DNA from: Embleya sp040605455
Lineage (GTDB): Bacteria > Actinomycetota > Actinomycetes > Streptomycetales > Streptomycetaceae
DNA length: 64,000 nucleotides
Direction of reading: 5' to 3'
NCBI RefSeq assembly: GCF_040605455.1
Contig: NZ_JBEXCV010000011.1
Coordinates: 35,251-99,250 of the forward strand
Shown: positions 60,776-64,000 of the stretch, one piece after another
Numbering within the stretch: the first letter of the stretch is position 1
Layout: every line of letters starts with the position of its first letter
Position numbers and translations under genes: made by a program
The notes under the pieces: model-generated
Told to the model about the DNA's origin: nothing
The model's database searches: none
What the model saw: the letters and a program-made list of their open reading frames with translations, nothing else

Positions 60776-61633
60776 ATGGTGAGGCACGTGCTGAGCTCGG
60801 TTTCCACCAAAGTCCTGGACGGGACCGACCTGTCCGCCGTCCAGGCGCTGCTCGACCGTGACCCCGTCACGAACGTCTTCGTCGCGTCCCGAGTCCGACT
60901 CGCCGGCGTCGACCCGTGGCGACTCGGCGGCGAACTGTGGGGCTACTACGAGGGTGGTCGGCTCACGTCGCTGTGCTACGCGGGCGCGAACCTGGTTCCG
61001 GTCGAGGCCGGACCGGACGCCATACGCTCGTTCGCCGAGCGGGCCCGCCGCCAGGGCCGGCGCTGCTCGTCGATCGTCGGTCCGGCCGAGGCCGCCGCCG
61101 ATCTGTGGCGCCTGCTCGAACCCGTGTGGGGACCCGCCCGCGACGTTCGGCCGGTGCAGCCGCTCATGGTCGCCGACCAACCCTCGCACGAGGTGGCCCC
61201 GGATCCGCTGGTGCGCCCGGTACGCCCGGACGAGCTGGATCTGGTGATGCCCGCGTGCGTGGCGATGTTCACCGAGGAGGTCGGCGTCTCGCCGCTGATC
61301 GGCGACGGCGGCACCCTGTACCGCGCCCGGGTGGCCGAACTCATCGCCGGCGGGCGGGCGTTCGCCCGGATCGAGGACGGCCGGGTGGTGTTCAAGGCGG
61401 AGATCGGCGCGGTCACCCGGCACGCGTGCCAGATTCAGGGCGTGTGGGTGGCGCCGGAGCGGCGCGGCGAGGGCCTGTCCGAGATCGGCATGGCGGCCGT
61501 ACTGCGGCACGCGCTGAGCGAGGTGGCCCCGATCGCCAGCCTGTACGTGAACAGCTACAACGGCCCCGCGCGCGCGGCCTACCGGCGGGTCGGCTTCGCC
61601 GAGACCGGGGCCTTCATGAGCGTGCTGTTCTGA
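60776..61633 (+). CDS. GNAT family acetyltransferase (DUF4081-type N-terminal domain)
   Basis: The 285-residue protein has an N-terminal helical domain (DLSAVQALLDRDPVTNVFVASRV and DPWRLGGELWGYYEGG) and a C-terminal GNAT fold. In the latter, ACQIQGVWVAPERRGEGLSEIGMAAVL carries the acetyl-CoA loop (R/Q-x-x-G-x-G/A) and NSYNGPARAAYRRVGF is the final motif. Its place after ispG and before the proS/nusA region is conserved in Streptomyces (memory). The start is uncertain: ATG 60776 was used, while GTG 60788 (giving a VLSSVS start) fits relatives better. Its target is not known. Confidence 0.9.
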   Translation: MVRHVLSSVSTKVLDGTDLSAVQALLDRDPVTNVFVASRVRLAGVDPWRLGGELWGYYEGGRLTSLCYAGANLVPVEAGPDAIRSFAERARRQGRRCSSIVGPAEAAADLWRLLEPVWGPARDVRPVQPLMVADQPSHEVAPDPLVRPVRPDELDLVMPACVAMFTEEVGVSPLIGDGGTLYRARVAELIAGGRAFARIEDGRVVFKAEIGAVTRHACQIQGVWVAPERRGEGLSEIGMAAVLRHALSEVAPIASLYVNSYNGPARAAYRRVGFAETGAFMSVLF

Positions 61634-61679
61634 TGCGCCCGAAATCCGGGCGACGACGACCCGACCCGAGGGAGTACGT

Positions 61680-62213
61680 GTGCTGATGGAGTGGACGTGC
61701 CGGGTCGTCGATCTCGCCGAGTACGCGGACGAGGCGGTCGACGTCCAGGCCGGCGCGTTCGGTTTGGCCGACGAGGAGATCGCGGTGCGGCAGCGGATAA
61801 TGCGGCGGCACGCGACCTTTACCGGGGTGCGCTCGCTGGGCGCGTTCGACGGCGGCGGTCGGCTGGTCGGATTCGGCTACGGCTATCCCAACCTCACCGA
61901 TCAGTGGTGGAGCCTGGTGATCGAACCGCACCTGGCCCGGGCCGGACACCGGACATGGCTGGACGATTCGTTCGTGGTGGGCGAACTGCACGTGCTGCCG
62001 CGCTGGCAGGGACAGGGCATCGGACGCACCCTGATCACCCTGCTGTGCCAGGGTCAGGACCGGTCGCACATCCTGCTGTCCGCGATCGACGAACAGACGC
62101 CGGCCCGACGGCTGTACCACAAACTGGGCTTTCGGGACCTGGCCCGCCCGGTCCTGTTCCCGGGCAACAACCGCCCCTATGCGGTGATGGGCGCGATCCT
62201 GCCGTTCACGTGA
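61680..62213 (+). CDS. GNAT family acetyltransferase
   Basis: The 177-residue product shows the GNAT core: FVVGELHVLPRWQGQGIGRTLITLL (beta4/alpha3 with acetyl-CoA loop QGQGIG) and EQTPARRLYHKLGFRDLARPVLFPG (motif B). GAGGGAG lies 5-11 nt before GTG 61680; ATG 61686 is an alternative two codons on. It follows the first GNAT gene by 46 bp and likely shares its transcript. Substrate unknown. Confidence 0.88.
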   Translation: MLMEWTCRVVDLAEYADEAVDVQAGAFGLADEEIAVRQRIMRRHATFTGVRSLGAFDGGGRLVGFGYGYPNLTDQWWSLVIEPHLARAGHRTWLDDSFVVGELHVLPRWQGQGIGRTLITLLCQGQDRSHILLSAIDEQTPARRLYHKLGFRDLARPVLFPGNNRPYAVMGAILPFT

Positions 62214-62219
62214 CCCGGT

Positions 62220-62235
62220 GACCCGGCCGCGGGTC
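62220..62235. terminator. Short palindrome between convergent GNAT and phosphotransferase genes
   Basis: GACCCG-N4-CGGGTC (6-bp stem) in the 27-bp gap between the two stops. Weak on its own but well placed. Confidence 0.4.
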
Positions 62236-62240
62236 GCGGA

Positions 62241-63158
62241 TCAGGACAGCCACTCCGCGACGGACAGCAGGTCCTCGCCCGCCGGATCCTCCACCGACAT
62301 GCACCACAGGCCCAGCGCCAACGCCTGGACCAGCGCCCAACCGCGCACCCGCTCGGCGTCCAGATCCAACGCGTTCGCCAGCCAGGTCACCCGCCGCCGC
62401 ACCAGCGCCTGCGGGCGCGGCTCGGCGACCACCGTGGCCATCCGGTCCCGAACCAGCGCGCCCAGGTCGAAGGCCCGTTCGCCGAGCATCGGGCGCGGAT
62501 CGATCGCCAGCCACTTCGCCCGCTCGCCGGCCAGCACGTTCCCGTGGTGGAAGTCGGTGTGCAGGACCACGACCTCCGGCTGCGACGCCGCCAACTCGCG
62601 GCACAGCGCCACCGCCTCCTCGACCAGCGCCTCGGGACACGGGCCGGCCAGGTCCGCGTACCGGCGAGGGATCGATTCGCCCCAGTGCTCGGCCCGATCC
62701 GCGACCGGCTCGATCGCGCAGTCCGCGGGCGGGGCCACCCACAACTTGCGGACCACCTCGGCGGCCTCCAGCATCGCCCGGTCCTCGGCCAGCGAACGCA
62801 GCGACACGTCCGGCTGGAGCCGCTCCAGCAACAGCGCGCCGTGCTCGGGATCGGCGTCGAGCAGGCGAACCGCCCCGACGCCGTCCCACAGCGCGAGCGC
62901 GCTCGCCTCGTGCGCGGTGTAGCGGTCGATCAGGCCGAGCTTGAGCGTGGCCGGCGTGCCGTCCGCGAGCCGGACCAGGAGGGTCAGGCTGAGTGCGCCG
63001 CCGGGAATGATGGCCCGTTCCACGGTCAGGTCCCAGCGCCGCGCGTACTCGACGACCGCGTTCGGCAGCCCCGCCAGCCACGGGCGGGCCACCTCTTCGC
63101 CGCACCACCGAGGTGCGGTCCGAGTCAATCGCTCCGGGATGTCGACCCGATCGCTCAC
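62241..63158 (-). CDS. Aminoglycoside phosphotransferase (APH) family protein
   Basis: The 305-residue small-molecule kinase has the APH core: LHTDFHHGNVLAGERAKWLAIDPRPMLGERAFDLG, with the HxDxxxxN catalytic loop (His-Thr-Asp...Asn) and the metal Asp in IDPRP. LKLGLIDRYTAHEASALALW has the ATP lysine and the Glu. It more likely acts on a metabolite than on an antibiotic, given its fixed place next to DUF4439 in actinobacteria. GTG 63158 overlaps the upstream stop by 4 nt (GTGA) and is preferred. Confidence 0.9.
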   Translation of the reverse strand: MSDRVDIPERLTRTAPRWCGEEVARPWLAGLPNAVVEYARRWDLTVERAIIPGGALSLTLLVRLADGTPATLKLGLIDRYTAHEASALALWDGVGAVRLLDADPEHGALLLERLQPDVSLRSLAEDRAMLEAAEVVRKLWVAPPADCAIEPVADRAEHWGESIPRRYADLAGPCPEALVEEAVALCRELAASQPEVVVLHTDFHHGNVLAGERAKWLAIDPRPMLGERAFDLGALVRDRMATVVAEPRPQALVRRRVTWLANALDLDAERVRGWALVQALALGLWCMSVEDPAGEDLLSVAEWLS

Positions 63159-63640
63159 GCGCGGCTCCCGGTCGTCGGCGCCGCCGGGTCGCCGGCCGCG
63201 GGCAGCCCCGGGAACGCGGTGCTCGCGCCCCGCCAACGCACCGCCCACACGGCGCTCTCGCGCAGCCAGCCCGCCGCTTCGTTGCGCAACGGCGCCCCGG
63301 CCGCGGCCACCAACTCGCCCAGATGCAGGGTGACTCCGTCCTCCAGGTACACCGCGAGCCGGGTCGCGTCGGCGGGCGTGGCCACCGCGAACGGGATCGT
63401 GTACGCGGGCGCCGCCGGCTGCGCGACCCCGCCCCGATCGGTGACCAGCCGCGCGATCGCGTCCCGGCGGGCCCGGTGCGTGTCCAGCGCGGTGCGGGCC
63501 TGGGTGCGCGTGGCACCGGTCAACCGACCGCCGGCCACGCCGTAGCCGTAGACGGCCGCGTGCTCCGCGTCCAGCGCGTCGCGCAGCGCCTTGACCTCGG
63601 GGGTGGCGGACCCGGACGGGGTCGGCCGCGACGTGCTCAC
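63155..63640 (-). CDS. Ferritin-like DUF4439 protein
   Basis: The 161-residue, all-helical product has the family text ALRDALDAEHAAVYGYGVAGGRL with the E-x-x-H-type pair. HRARRDAIARLVTDRGG, AYTIPFAVATPADATRLAVYLEDG and VRWRGASTAFPGLP complete it. DUF4439 domains have the ferritin fold; metal binding is not established. It is coupled by 4-nt overlaps to genes on both sides, so the three are one minus-strand operon. GTG 63640 was chosen because of the overlap. Confidence 0.9.
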   Translation of the reverse strand: MSTSRPTPSGSATPEVKALRDALDAEHAAVYGYGVAGGRLTGATRTQARTALDTHRARRDAIARLVTDRGGVAQPAAPAYTIPFAVATPADATRLAVYLEDGVTLHLGELVAAAGAPLRNEAAGWLRESAVWAVRWRGASTAFPGLPAAGDPAAPTTGSRA

Positions 63641-64000
63641 GATGCGCTCCGAAGCAGTTGGGCGTGGCCCGCCAGGCACGCGGCGGTGGCGGCCAGGGTG
63701 CGGGCGAGTTCGGGGGAGACCGCGTCCAGTCCGGTCAGCCGCTCGTCGGAGGCCTGCTGCGCCCAGTCGGCGATCGCGGTGCCCGCGGCGGCGGGGTCCT
63801 CCGGCGCGGCGCCGGGTGGCGGCGCGGAGTGCGACGCGCCCGCGGCGAAGGCGGTCAGGTGTTGGCGCAGCTCGACCGAGAGCGGCCGGATCCGTTCGGC
63901 CAGCGGGGCGTGTCGCGCGGCGACCGCGTCGTAGCGAGCGAGTCCCTTGTTGACGATGTTGCGCAGCCGCGAGTGCTCCGGCGGGTCCATGTTGAGCATC
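63637..64000 (-). CDS. Helical conserved protein (5' end outside), with P450-like N-terminal peptide
   Basis: The visible ~120 residues end at TGA 63637-63639. ARYDAVAARHAPLAERIRPL and the C-terminal ELARTLAATAACLAGHAQLL match, from memory, a helical protein usually found beside DUF4439 in Streptomyces. The first ~20 residues (LNMDPPEHSRLRNIVNKG) instead match the helix-C motif of cytochrome P450s. The switch is near 63942. Either the gene is a true fusion, or the window edge lies on a misassembly or recombination join. The start is beyond the right edge; an ATG at 63999 lies in frame but is probably internal. Confidence 0.6.
   Translation of the reverse strand, partial: MLNMDPPEHSRLRNIVNKGLARYDAVAARHAPLAERIRPLSVELRQHLTAFAAGASHSAPPPGAAPEDPAAAGTAIADWAQQASDERLTGLDAVSPELARTLAATAACLAGHAQLLRSAS

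Overview
The window comes from a very GC-rich actinomycete, most likely Streptomycetales. Codons end mostly in G or C, GTG starts and 4-nt start/stop overlaps are frequent, and several core genes (glyS, rpsB-tsf-pyrH-frr-cdsA-rlmN, dxr-M50 protease-ispG) look like Streptomyces relatives. From memory, the region from rpsB rightwards resembles the Streptomyces coelicolor block from rpsB to the proS/nusA area, whereas znuA-glyS-dusB-tetR belongs to a different place in that chromosome. A rearrangement join near 6.05 kb is therefore plausible. The exact genus cannot be fixed from the sequence alone.

Layout: 0-6 kb holds a zinc-uptake lipoprotein (cut by the left edge) with two Zur-box-like palindromes, glycyl-tRNA synthetase, a Pro/Gln/Tyr-rich membrane protein, a NADAR protein, DusB and a TetR regulator. 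6-13 kb holds an M23-like exported protein, a cluster of DnaA-box-like sequences, then translation, UMP kinase, CDP-diglyceride and RlmN genes. 13-16.5 kb holds an atypical ABC transporter and a protein-tyrosine-phosphatase-like gene.

16.5-51 kb is a large amine-catabolism region. It contains a polyamine transporter (substrate-binding gene apart from potABC), two FAD amine oxidases, a class III aminotransferase, an Lrp-type regulator, two aminobutyraldehyde-type dehydrogenases, MmsA, GabT, a succinate-semialdehyde-type dehydrogenase, an APC amino-acid permease and two PucR regulators. Together these could take putrescine or spermidine through aminobutyraldehyde and GABA to succinate, with MmsA able to handle malonate semialdehyde from the aminopropyl side. 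Interspersed are a geranylgeranyl-reductase-family flavoprotein, a sortase-type wall protein facing a transmembrane Ser/Thr kinase, a PAP2 phosphatase, a STAS protein, a VirD4/TraG-like ATPase with a lost Walker A lysine, and gene remnants (phosphodiesterase, nitronate monooxygenase, TerD-like stub, antiporter-like scrap).

51-64 kb holds an acyl-CoA dehydrogenase, dxr, a site-2 protease, ispG, two overlapping secreted alpha/beta hydrolases, two GNAT acetyltransferases and a minus-strand trio: kinase-like phosphotransferase, ferritin-like DUF4439 and an alpha-helical protein. The last of these begins, at the window edge, with a cytochrome-P450-like peptide.

Most promising for new biology: a palindrome TTGTCC-N5-GGACAA next to the GABA genes and the second PucR regulator; the degenerate coupling-type ATPase inside the same cluster; paired palindromes in front of the Lrp/aldehyde-dehydrogenase pair; the DnaA-box cluster before rpsB; and the P450-like junction at the right edge. 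No CRISPR array, rRNA, tRNA or insertion sequence was recognised.
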